From CAZKNF01 sp964554105 (GTDB lineage Bacteria; Bacteroidota; Rhodothermia; Rhodothermales; VXPQ01), in the NCBI GenBank assembly GCA_964554105.1, contig CAZKNF010000059.1, forward strand, positions 1 through 21,355: a stretch of 21,355 nt of DNA. The letters are read 5' to 3'. Made by a program: the position numbers and the translations under genes. Under the pieces are notes generated by a model. The model saw only the letters and a program-made list of their open reading frames with translations. It searched no databases and was not told the DNA's origin. Within the stretch, counting starts at the first letter, position 1, and every line of letters starts with the position of its first letter. Shown in pieces: positions 7,339-14,896 of the stretch.

Positions 7339-9376
7339 CGATCTGTGCTGCCAGCTGTTCGGCTACTTCCTCCCATTTTGTGTACAATTCGGCCAACTGA
7401 CCTCGTGCCGTCTCGTACAAAGCGTTGAGCTCCTTGACTCGATTTGCGTCCTCGTAGACATCGGGATTCGCGAGCTCGGCTTCTAGTTTTCCGATCCGCT
7501 CTTCCTGTCTCACAACCTGCCTCTCCGCCTCTTCGTACACCTGCTGAAGCTGGTGTGGCGCAAGGCCGTCCACCTCGAGTCCGTCCCCCTCCTTCATGGC
7601 GCGATACTGCCGATTGCGCTCTTCTGCTTCTCGACGCTTCTGCTCTTTCGATTTTGGACCGCTTCCGCTTCGCTTAGGCGCATCTGAGGGCCTCGATGCC
7701 GCGGCACGAGTTTTCGTTTCTGCCGCCTCGGCCTCGTCGCGTCTCCGCGTGCCATGCTCCCTCTGCCACTGAAACTCGCTGTAATTGCCGATGTACGCGT
7801 CGACCTCACCGTCGGCTACATACCAGACGCGATTGGAAACCTGATCCAGGAAGTGGCGATCGTGACTCACGACAACCAGCGTACCGGCATACTGCTTCAG
7901 CGCCTCGATGAGAACTGCGATGGACTGGGTGTCGAGGTGATTTGTCGGCTCGTCGAGAATGAGAAAATTGGCAGGATGGAGAAGCGTTCTCGCCAGTGCT
8001 ACGCGCGACTTCTCACCGCCCGAAAGTACGGATATCTTCTTGAAGGCGTCTTCGCCACTGAATAGAAATGCACCCAGAAGCGACCTGATCTCGCCATCCG
8101 ATTTTTGCGGCGCTTCACGCCGAAGCGAGTCGAGAATCGTGTCAGTCGACCGCAGCGATTCGGCTTGATGCTGCGCAAAGAACGAGAGTTCGACGCCGTG
8201 CCCGAGTTTGCGTGTGCCGTCGAACGGTTCCACGCCATTTAGCATACGAGCGAGCGTCGACTTGCCGGCACCGTTCTTGCCGATGAGCGCGATTTTGTCG
8301 CCCCGCTCGATTGTCAGCGGGCCGGCTGCGTCGAAAACTTCGATTACATCCTCGTCGCCGACGTAGCGCTTCGAGAATGTCGAGAGTTCGAGGACCACCC
8401 GTCCCGATCGTGAAGGTTCGGGAAAGCGAAAGTCGACGCTTGCGTCATCGGATGGAGGCGGAGGTACACGCTCCATCTTATCGAGCATCTTGACGCGGCT
8501 CTGTACCTGACTCGCCTTGCTAGCCTTGTATCGAAAACGCTCGATGAATCGTTCAGTCTGTACGATCTCTTTCTGCTGGTTCTCATACGCTGAACGCTGC
8601 AGCTCCCACCGGCTCTTTCGCTCCTCAAGATAAAATGCGTAATTGCCTGCATACTGTTCGACGCGGCCATGGGCGAGCTCGGCGATCGAAGTAACCATTC
8701 GATCCAGAAAATACCGGTCGTGGGACACCATCACGACCGTCCCCGTGTACGCTTTGAGGTAGTTCTCCAGCCAGTCGATGCTCTCGATGTCGAGATGGTT
8801 CGTCGGCTCGTCGAGAAGGAGAAAGTCTGGATGCCGGAGCAGCAGCTTCGCCAGCGCGACACGCATACGCCAGCCACCCGAGAACGTGTGGACGGCCCGA
8901 TCCATCTCGTCTGCATCGAATCCGAGGCCGGTGAGCACCGCCTCGGCCTTCGGCCGGACGCGATGCGCCTCCGCAGCAGCTAGCTGAGCATGCACGTTCT
9001 CTAGCATGTGGAGCAGACGCTCGTATTGAGGATCGGTGTGGTCCGGATGCTCCGCCAGATCATTCATGATCCGCTGCTCCTCGCGCTCGAGCTTCTGAAT
9101 GTCTTCGAACGCCGTGAGCGCCTCATCAAGTATGCCTGCCTCCGAGTTGAGGGACTGCACATCCTGCTCAAGGTAGCCGACCGTCGTCTGCCCGCCGACC
9201 AAAACCCGTCCTTCATCCGGGCGGATCTGTCCCGTGATGATCTTGAGGAGGGTTGACTTGCCGGCGCCGTTTCTTCCGATCAGCCCGATGCGCTCCCCCG
9301 GGGGAATGGTCCACGACAATCCGTCGAATAGGATCTGCCCGCCGAAAGCGAGATGTATGTCGAATAGTTGGATCAA
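7331..9376 (-). CDS. ABC-F family ATPase (Uup/YdiF-like)
   Basis: A 681-residue soluble protein with two ABC domains, no membrane segments, an inter-domain arm/linker and a C-terminal coiled coil. This is the ABC-F architecture, whose members act on ribosomes. ABC1 has Walker A GRNGAGKS (34-41), signature SGGWRMR (about 166) and Walker B LLLDEPTNHLD (about 186). ABC2 has GKNGAGKS (366-373), LSGGEKS (about 452) and LILDEPTNHLD (about 472). A basic, Lys/Arg-rich stretch near 570-590 precedes the terminal coiled coil (about 608-681), as in Uup-type proteins. The TTG at 9376 was chosen because the product then begins M-I-Q-L, where the family normally begins. An in-frame TTG at 9454 would add 26 residues that do not resemble the family. 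No Shine-Dalgarno sequence is seen at either. Confidence 0.92.
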   Translation of the reverse strand: MIQLFDIHLAFGGQILFDGLSWTIPPGERIGLIGRNGAGKSTLLKIITGQIRPDEGRVLVGGQTTVGYLEQDVQSLNSEAGILDEALTAFEDIQKLEREEQRIMNDLAEHPDHTDPQYERLLHMLENVHAQLAAAEAHRVRPKAEAVLTGLGFDADEMDRAVHTFSGGWRMRVALAKLLLRHPDFLLLDEPTNHLDIESIDWLENYLKAYTGTVVMVSHDRYFLDRMVTSIAELAHGRVEQYAGNYAFYLEERKSRWELQRSAYENQQKEIVQTERFIERFRYKASKASQVQSRVKMLDKMERVPPPPSDDASVDFRFPEPSRSGRVVLELSTFSKRYVGDEDVIEVFDAAGPLTIERGDKIALIGKNGAGKSTLARMLNGVEPFDGTRKLGHGVELSFFAQHQAESLRSTDTILDSLRREAPQKSDGEIRSLLGAFLFSGEDAFKKISVLSGGEKSRVALARTLLHPANFLILDEPTNHLDTQSIAVLIEALKQYAGTLVVVSHDRHFLDQVSNRVWYVADGEVDAYIGNYSEFQWQREHGTRRRDEAEAAETKTRAAASRPSDAPKRSGSGPKSKEQKRREAEERNRQYRAMKEGDGLEVDGLAPHQLQQVYEEAERQVVRQEERIGKLEAELANPDVYEDANRVKELNALYETARGQLAELYTKWEEVAEQLAAQIDA

Positions 9377-9578
9377 AATAGGTAGGTTTTGTGCGGCGTC
9401 AGAAACGCCGAAACAGAATCGTGGATCCGATAGGAGTGTCTTCGTCGAGCGCAAACCTGCCAGACCGTCGGCGTCTATGCGTACGCACTATCTATCGAAG
9501 GAACTACGTGCACGCCGGCGAACCTGAGTGATCTGTCAGGCGCTTTAAGGAGAGATGTGGAGAGTTTGCGAATCGGGA
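9377..9578. other. Intergenic region between sugar transferase and ABC-F genes
   Basis: About 200 bases that should carry the promoter of the minus-strand ABC-F gene and any terminator of the upstream sugar transferase gene. No stem followed by a T-run and no convincing promoter was found. A 10-base palindrome TGCGTACGCA at 9478-9487 is within chance expectation. Confidence 0.4.
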
Positions 9579-10988
9579 TCAGTACGCATTTTTATTGACA
9601 AAACCCGACCACAGCGTCATCAAAATAATCTTCAGATCGAGTAGAAGGGACCAGTTCTGAATGTAGTATATATCGTGGTCGATCCTCCTCTCGATGGACG
9701 TATTGCCCCGCCAGCCATTCACTTGCGCCCAGCCGGTGATGCCGGCCTTCATTTTATGCCGGAGCATGTAGCGCGGCACGCGATCTTTGAATTCTTGAAT
9801 GAAGACGGGCCGCTCCGGGCGCGGCCCGACTACCGACATGTCGCCCTTCAAAACGTTTATGAACTGCGGGAGTTCGTCAAGCGAGGTGCGCCGCAGAAAG
9901 CGCCCCAGTGGCGTCGCTCGGTTCTCCTGTTTTTTCGCCCATACGGGTCCGGTTTTTGATTCGGCGTGGACCGGCATCGAGCGGAATTTTAGGATGTCGA
10001 AGGTTAAGCCGTTCAAGCCCATCCGCTCCTGCTTGTAGAAGACGGGCCCCGGCGAAGTAAATTTTACGAGCGCGGCAATAACTAGCTGCAGGGGCAGTGT
10101 CACGATCAGAACGGCCAGCGAAAAAATAATGTCGATGGCACGCTTGATAATGCGCCGGAATTCCAGTGGTGCCTCGTCGATCAAATGGATCACCGGCAGA
10201 CCGCCAAGGTCGGAGATCCTGCTGTTCACGATGTCGAAGTGAAACAGATCGGGAACCAGGCACACGTGCGCCAGGCGTGTCGAGAGCACGTTCGCGAGCT
10301 GCTCGATACGTTCCGCCGCAGTGAGGGGTAGCGCAATGTACACATAATCGATGGCCATGCCCTCTCTTTCGAAGCGGTCAACGATGTCCGGAGCATCATC
10401 GACACGTCCGAGTACGTCGTCCATTTGCGGCTTTCGATCGTCCAGAAATCCGACCACCTCAAATCCCATCCATGGATACTGTCGAAGCGATTCCTCGAGC
10501 TTTCGACCGGCTTTACCTGCGCCAATGATCAAAACCCGCCGCTGATTTGCACCCTGAGCGCGCGCACGATGCACCAGCGAGTAAAGTACAAGCCGCGCGA
10601 AAATCATGAGCGTCGGCGTGACGAGGCCGAACAGCACCATGTGCAGGCGCGAGAAGTAGAGCGCGCGATAAAATGAAAGGGAGGCGGCCGTGACGAGCAG
10701 TCCGAGAGCGACCGCCTTCGCGACGCTGAAGACAAGCCGTGGAAGCCGCTGAAATCGACCCGGGTCGTAAAGTCCGGATAACCAGAAGACGGATGCCGAA
10801 ACGATAAGTACCCAGGGAAGGAATCCCAGATAGCGCGAATAGGACTGCCATTCCGGCGGAGAAAGCACGTCGATCCATGGCAGCAGCTCAAACCGCATGA
10901 ACCAGGCGAGCGACCAGCCCATCACGACGAGAACGAGATCAACGAAGAAGAGGAGCCGCTGAAACAAGCGGCTCTGTTCCTGCAACAT
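9579..10988 (-). CDS. Undecaprenyl-phosphate sugar phosphotransferase (WcaJ/WbaP-type)
   Basis: A 469-residue polyisoprenyl-phosphate hexose-1-phosphate transferase, which loads the first sugar phosphate onto undecaprenyl phosphate to start exopolysaccharide or O-antigen repeat units at the inner membrane. Four N-terminal membrane segments (about 11-32, 53-73, 85-106, 115-138) precede a nucleotide-binding-like domain with VLIIGAGKAGRKL (152-164). A membrane-dipping helix at about 280-310 and a catalytic domain follow. Catalytic-domain motifs are KFRSM (334-338), the catalytic pair Asp371-Glu372 in RRTSLDELPQ, GDMSVVGPRPERP and GITGWAQVNGWRGNT. The C-terminus NKNAY is typical of the undecaprenyl-phosphate glucose transferase subgroup, but the sugar cannot be fixed from sequence alone. 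No other polysaccharide gene is adjacent. The start has no Shine-Dalgarno sequence. Confidence 0.93.
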   Translation of the reverse strand: MLQEQSRLFQRLLFFVDLVLVVMGWSLAWFMRFELLPWIDVLSPPEWQSYSRYLGFLPWVLIVSASVFWLSGLYDPGRFQRLPRLVFSVAKAVALGLLVTAASLSFYRALYFSRLHMVLFGLVTPTLMIFARLVLYSLVHRARAQGANQRRVLIIGAGKAGRKLEESLRQYPWMGFEVVGFLDDRKPQMDDVLGRVDDAPDIVDRFEREGMAIDYVYIALPLTAAERIEQLANVLSTRLAHVCLVPDLFHFDIVNSRISDLGGLPVIHLIDEAPLEFRRIIKRAIDIIFSLAVLIVTLPLQLVIAALVKFTSPGPVFYKQERMGLNGLTFDILKFRSMPVHAESKTGPVWAKKQENRATPLGRFLRRTSLDELPQFINVLKGDMSVVGPRPERPVFIQEFKDRVPRYMLRHKMKAGITGWAQVNGWRGNTSIERRIDHDIYYIQNWSLLLDLKIILMTLWSGFVNKNAY

Positions 10989-11134
10989 GGCCGAGAACTA
11001 TCGTGCGAAAAAGAAATTCGTGCCGTAGCACTTTGCCGAGTAGTATGCAGTGGGTCGCTGAGAGTGCTCGATCACCATTGCATCATGTGCCGAGATGGAG
11101 CACCCGTCGCATGAAGCCCGTAGGATAGCAGATG

Positions 11135-12052
11135 TCAAATTCCATCGAGCGGTCGAAAGTTTCTGCTGCCGACGCACGCCTCATTCGCCAGCGCGATAGC
11201 GCCGAGAACTCCAGCGCGGTTCCCAAGCAGAGGAGGAACGATGTACGACGAAATATCCTTCAGAATCGCGTCAGCCTGAATGTATCCGTTGATTAGCTCT
11301 ACGACACGCACGCGAATGCGCGGGAAAAGATCGCGCTGATTCATGACTCCGCCTCCCAGGATGATTCGCTCTGGAGAAAGTACGCAGATATAGTTCACCA
11401 GGGCCATCGACAAGTAGTGAACCTGGAATGTCCACGCAGGATGTGATGGCTCTAACTCTCGTGGCGGTCGGCCCGTCCGGGCACGGATTGCCGGTCCCGA
11501 TGCCATGCCCTCCAAACAGTCGCCATGATAGGGGCACACACCCTGGAAGCGGTCTCCTTCAGCCCGGGGAACGCGAAGGTGGCCCATTTCGGGGTGGACG
11601 AGCCCGCGCAGACGGCTGCCTCGCGACAGACCTCCCCCTCCGATTCCGGTTCCCACCGTGAGATAGATGAACGTATCGAGGTCCTGTGCCGCCCCCCATC
11701 GTAGCTCGCCCAACGCCGCGGCGTTTACGTCCGTATCGAATGCCACCGCTACGCCTAGCTCTTCCTGAAGTCGAGAGGCAAAATTAGTATTGGTCCATCC
11801 CTCCTTCGGTGTGCTCGTAATATAACCGAACGTCGGCGATTCGGGCTCCGGGTCAACCGGTCCGAATGAGCCGATGCCGATCGCGGCAAGGTCCGGATGT
11901 CGCCGGAAGAAGGCGGACGTGCGCCCCAGCGTCTCATCCGGCGTCGTGGTGTCGAACGTTGCGATGTCGATGAGCTCATTCGGACCCGTGCCGACCGCGC
12001 AGACAAATTTCGTTCCGCCGGCCTCTACACCGCCGAATAGCCTGTCGTGCAT
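11135..12052 (-). CDS. ROK family sugar kinase, probable fructokinase
   Basis: A 305-residue ROK kinase that phosphorylates a hexose with ATP. The N-terminal phosphate-binding motif is GGVEAGGTKF (7-16). The catalytic base is Asp108 in FDTDVNAAALGE, and the adenosine-site loop is TVGTGIGGG. The zinc site is unusually clear: His158 in EMGH and Cys173, His176 and Cys179 in CPYHGDC followed by LEGMASGPA. That CPxHGDCLEG form is characteristic of ROK fructokinases such as Bacillus YdhR/GmuE, so fructose is the best guess, with glucose or mannose possible. The ATG at 12052 is preferred because the fold begins right after it. A TTG at 12103 would add 17 residues lacking family similarity. Confidence 0.9.
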   Translation of the reverse strand: MHDRLFGGVEAGGTKFVCAVGTGPNELIDIATFDTTTPDETLGRTSAFFRRHPDLAAIGIGSFGPVDPEPESPTFGYITSTPKEGWTNTNFASRLQEELGVAVAFDTDVNAAALGELRWGAAQDLDTFIYLTVGTGIGGGGLSRGSRLRGLVHPEMGHLRVPRAEGDRFQGVCPYHGDCLEGMASGPAIRARTGRPPRELEPSHPAWTFQVHYLSMALVNYICVLSPERIILGGGVMNQRDLFPRIRVRVVELINGYIQADAILKDISSYIVPPLLGNRAGVLGAIALANEACVGSRNFRPLDGI

Positions 12053-12268
12053 CTCGATGCAGTTCTTGTGAGTACGTTCTCCTGGCGCACGTCGCTCAGG
12101 CAATAGATCCGATTGTCAGCGCAAGCAACAAAAATGTACCAAAATATTCTAAGCGGGATGAAAGGGAATCCTCCTTGACCGGCGCCGGTCTCATTCGACT
12201 CCTGTGCGGCAAAAGTCAGGGCCATGCAGGCTAATAGGTACACTCCGCGAACCCAACAAAGCAAGCAT
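12053..12268. promoter_or_regulatory. Divergent intergenic region between ROK kinase and HAD-deaminase genes
   Basis: About 215 bases separate two divergently transcribed genes, so promoters for both should lie here. An AT-rich stretch around 12126-12150 (AAAATGTACCAAAATATTCT and neighbours) is the best promoter candidate for the minus-strand ROK gene, but no clear -35/-10 or Bacteroidota-type TAnnTTTG pair was found. The one structured element is the 14-base palindrome listed separately. Confidence 0.4.
12177..12190. promoter_or_regulatory. Perfect 14-base palindrome, candidate operator
   Basis: GACCGGCGCCGGTC reads identically on both strands and sits in the middle of the divergent intergenic region, 125 bases from the ROK start and 79 from the HAD-deaminase start. 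A dimeric regulator could bind it. A perfect 14-mer palindrome is expected about once by chance in a sequence of this size, so position is the main argument. Confidence 0.3.
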
Positions 12269-13501
12269 ATGGCACTCGAGGCGATAATACTTGATCTCGA
12301 CGGTACGCTCGTCGATACAAATGGGCTGCACGCCAAAGCGTGGACCCTTGCGATCGAGCGATACGGATACCGGCTCGATCAAGAGCGTATCGCAAAGGAA
12401 ATCGGAAAGAGCGGAAGCATTCTGGTACCGGATTTACTCGGCGAGCGCGCAGAGCGGGAAAAAGGAGATCAACTGCGCGATGCGCATGACGAAATATATC
12501 TCGAACTCCTCGATCGTGAGGAGCTCTCAGTTTTTCCCGGCGCACCTGAAATTTTTGAGCGCGCCGAGAAGGCCGGCCTTCGAACAGCCGTCGCGAGCGG
12601 TTCGAAGCGTAAGAGCCTTGAACAGGTCGCTGAGCAGACCGGCTTCGATTTTTTGAATCTCGCGGACGAAGTAGTCACAGACGATGACGTGAATGTCGGA
12701 AAGCCGTGCCCCGATTCGGTGATCGCCGCGTATGAGAAGCTCAATCTCTCGCCTGCCCAATGCGTGATGGTCGGTGATACGCCGTACGACGTCGAGGCGG
12801 CGCACCGGGCCGGCGTACTGTGTCTGGGCGTCCTGACGGGCGTCCATTCAGCCGAAAAAATGATTCGTACCGGCGCACGAGCTGTATATCGCGACATCGG
12901 AGAACTAGGCGAGAACCTCGATGACGCATTGCTCCTCTCTACTCCCGGACCTGTGAAGCTCACCTGGGAGGCCATGCGCGGCTTGATGGACGAAGCGCTC
13001 GCCGAAGCGCGCCGCGGGCTCGACGAAGAGGATCTTCCTGTAGGTGCCGTTCTTGCCGATGGAAGCGGCTCTATCGTTGGGCGGGGACGAAGCCGCACCG
13101 AAACGACCGGTGAATTCCTCGCACACGGTGAGATGCAGGCGTTCGCGCAAATCAGCGGCCGCTTTCCACTGCATCGCCGCGAGCTAATCCTCGTCACCAC
13201 GCTCGAGCCCTGCATGATGTGCTTCGGTGCGGCTATGGGCGCCAGAGTCGATACCATCATCTACGCGCTCAAGGCCCCGAGCAACGGAGGCATCGCGCGC
13301 TGCCGGCCGATGCAGAGTCCCGGTATGATTATGCCTCGAGTTGTGGGAGGAGTATGCGCTGAGAAAAGCCTGGCACTGTTCGAGGACTGGAATCGCCGTA
13401 ATCCGGATCGCCCGTTCGTCAAAGATCTTCTCGAACGAAGCGCTGCGCCACCGACGGCCCCGACCGCCGTTCGCCGGGCAGAACCCGGTGGTCATGCGTG
13501 A
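12269..13501 (+). CDS. HAD-IA phosphatase fused to a TadA/CMP-deaminase-type zinc deaminase
   Basis: A 410-residue two-domain enzyme. Residues 1-225 are a subfamily IA HAD hydrolase: nucleophile Asp9 and acid/base Asp11 in DLDGTLVD, a helical cap, motif II Ser110 in VASGS, Lys145 in GKPCPDS and motif IV Asp170 in GDTPYDV. Residues 232-385 are a cytidine-deaminase-fold domain close to the TadA pattern: LPVGAVLAD, zinc ligand His286 and proton shuttle Glu288 in AHGEMQAF, and zinc ligands Cys315/Cys318 in LEPCMMCFGA. The usual HAE is HGE here. The tail (391-410) is Pro/Ala-rich. A nucleotide phosphatase plus a nucleoside or base deaminase would suit nucleotide salvage or damaged-nucleotide removal, which is inference. 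ATG 12269 was preferred to 12224 because it places the HAD beta strand at residue 4. Confidence 0.88.
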   Translation: MALEAIILDLDGTLVDTNGLHAKAWTLAIERYGYRLDQERIAKEIGKSGSILVPDLLGERAEREKGDQLRDAHDEIYLELLDREELSVFPGAPEIFERAEKAGLRTAVASGSKRKSLEQVAEQTGFDFLNLADEVVTDDDVNVGKPCPDSVIAAYEKLNLSPAQCVMVGDTPYDVEAAHRAGVLCLGVLTGVHSAEKMIRTGARAVYRDIGELGENLDDALLLSTPGPVKLTWEAMRGLMDEALAEARRGLDEEDLPVGAVLADGSGSIVGRGRSRTETTGEFLAHGEMQAFAQISGRFPLHRRELILVTTLEPCMMCFGAAMGARVDTIIYALKAPSNGGIARCRPMQSPGMIMPRVVGGVCAEKSLALFEDWNRRNPDRPFVKDLLERSAAPPTAPTAVRRAEPGGHA

Positions 13502-13568
13502 TGCAGAAGTGCCGAGCCTGGTGTAGACCCCCATGTGCCTGGGTAGCACGGACGCCGAAATTCAGGCT
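13502..13568. other. Convergent gap between HAD-deaminase and nadC
   Basis: Sixty-seven bases separate the stop codons of two converging genes. No stable hairpin with a T-run, in either orientation, was found. Confidence 0.4.
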
Positions 13569-14471
13569 TTACGCAGACGTCAGCCGCATCTCCAGTGAAA
13601 TGTCCAGCGCGCGAACCGTGTGCGTCAATGCGCCGGATGAGATAACGTCCACGCCGGTGGAGGCGATAGCTTCGACGGTATCGAGCGTGACGTTCCCGGA
13701 TGCCTCCGTGGCGATGCGCCCGGCGACGCGCTCTACCGCCTCTCTCAGGCGGTACACATCCACGTTTCCACCCCGGCCGATATCCACCATGTTATCCAGG
13801 AGAATCATGTCGACACCTCCTTCAGCCAGAACGGCGTCCACCTCATCCATCGTTCGTGCCTCTACCTCGATTTTCAAGTCGCGTGCTTGCGCGAATTCCC
13901 GCGCAGCGATTATGGCATTCCGGATTCCTCCAGCAGCCGCAATGTGGTTGTCTTTGATGAGGATCATGTCGAAGAGCCCGATGCGGTGGTTGTCTCCACC
14001 GCCCAGTTTCACGGCCCATTTGTCCAGGATCCGTAGGCATGGCGCGGTCTTACGGGTGTCGAGTATCTTCGCGGAATGCCCCTGAACCGCGTCGACGAAG
14101 CGGCGCGTCTTTGTGGCGATGGCGCTCATTCGTTGCATTACGTTGAGTGCAACGCGTTCGGTGGTCAGGATGGCGGAGGCGCTGCCTCGCACGGAGCCAA
14201 TGCTCGTCCCTAGATAGATCATCTGGCCGTCGTTGCGAGACCACGAAAAATCGAGCGCCTCGTCGATGCGGCGCATGACTCGCTCAGCAACGTAGCGGCC
14301 GGCGAGCACTCCGTCTTCCTTCGCCATGAAGTGTGCCTCTCCCTGTGTGCCGCCCCCGATGGTAGCTTCCGTCGTCACGTCACCCGTACCGACGTCTTCG
14401 CGGAGCATGCGATCTATCAGGTCGAGCAGCGTGGCTTCGGTGACATAGGAGGGCAGGTGCGGTGGCCGCAT
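13569..14471 (-). CDS. nadC: Nicotinate-nucleotide pyrophosphorylase (quinolinate phosphoribosyltransferase)
   Basis: A 300-residue enzyme of normal family length. It converts quinolinate and PRPP to nicotinate mononucleotide and CO2 in de novo NAD synthesis, in the cytosol. Family motifs are EDVGTGDVTT near the N-terminus, TTERVALN with the substrate-binding Arg105, LDTRKTAPCLR (138-147, with Arg140 and Lys141) and KLGGGDNHRIGL (155-166, with His162 and Arg163). LIKDNH (171-176, with Lys173), IEVEARTMDE, EASGN and SSGALTH complete the set. It is the last gene of a minus-strand cluster, starting 8 bases after the stop of the thioesterase gene. nadA and nadB are not in the window. The ATG lacks a clear Shine-Dalgarno sequence, so translation may be coupled to the gene before it. 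Confidence 0.96.
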   Translation of the reverse strand: MRPPHLPSYVTEATLLDLIDRMLREDVGTGDVTTEATIGGGTQGEAHFMAKEDGVLAGRYVAERVMRRIDEALDFSWSRNDGQMIYLGTSIGSVRGSASAILTTERVALNVMQRMSAIATKTRRFVDAVQGHSAKILDTRKTAPCLRILDKWAVKLGGGDNHRIGLFDMILIKDNHIAAAGGIRNAIIAAREFAQARDLKIEVEARTMDEVDAVLAEGGVDMILLDNMVDIGRGGNVDVYRLREAVERVAGRIATEASGNVTLDTVEAIASTGVDVISSGALTHTVRALDISLEMRLTSA

Positions 14472-14479
14472 GGTCGAGG

Positions 14480-14896
14480 TTAGCTGGACTGATTTGCTTT
14501 TGCGAACACCGATAGAAATTGCTCTGGTGCGCGGATGGGTCGGCGACGCCCCGGGTCAAAGAAGCACAACGTTACGTGTCCGGTTACGAGGATGGCTTCG
14601 TCGCCCTCCCTGCGGACCTCGTACTCGATTCGTACGCGGGTCTCAGGCGTCTCCCGGACGCGGGCAAGGATTTCGAGTAGATCATCGTAATGGGCCGCAC
14701 TTTTGTACTGTACGGCGAGGTCGACTACCGGCATGATGATGCCGGATTCTTCGAGATCCTTATATGCAAGTCCCATATCGCGCAGGAGCTCGGTACGCGC
14801 GGCCTCGAAGTAATCGACGAAATGGGTGTGATAAACACGTCCCATTGGATCGACTTCGCGGTATCTGACCCGGTGTTTATGCAGGTGTTCGATCAC
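14480..14896 (-). CDS. Acyl-CoA thioesterase, 4-hydroxybenzoyl-CoA thioesterase/YbgC family
   Basis: A 138-residue hot-dog-fold thioesterase that hydrolyses acyl-CoA thioesters. The N-terminal signature is VRYREVDPMGRVYHTHFVDY, with the probable catalytic Asp16 in the D-P-M-G-x-V-x-H arrangement, followed by the long central helix EAARTELLRDMG. The length matches the YbgC/FadM-like group, and the preferred acyl chain cannot be told from sequence. Its ATG overlaps the accA stop by four bases (ATGA), and nadC starts 8 bases after its stop, so the three genes are very likely co-transcribed and translationally coupled. Pairing with accA suggests a role in fatty-acid or acyl-CoA turnover, which is inference. 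Confidence 0.88.
   Translation of the reverse strand: MIEHLHKHRVRYREVDPMGRVYHTHFVDYFEAARTELLRDMGLAYKDLEESGIIMPVVDLAVQYKSAAHYDDLLEILARVRETPETRVRIEYEVRREGDEAILVTGHVTLCFFDPGRRRPIRAPEQFLSVFAKANQSS

Noticed and set aside
9478..9487. Palindrome TGCGTACGCA upstream of the ABC-F gene
   Set aside because: Ten-base palindromes are expected many times by chance in 21 kb, and it has no further support.
12165..12178. AAGGAGG on the minus strand upstream of the ROK gene, like a strong ribosome binding site
   Set aside because: No ATG, GTG or TTG follows at a usable distance with an open frame, so no leader peptide can be supported.
12224..12268. Upstream in-frame ATG adding 15 residues to the HAD-deaminase
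   Set aside because: The family N-terminus begins at the ATG at 12269; the extension has no HAD similarity, though it cannot be excluded completely.
12469..13260. Minus-strand reading frame (263 codons) opposite the HAD-deaminase
   Set aside because: Low-complexity Ser/Arg/Ala-rich translation typical of an antisense shadow; both sense domains are intact.
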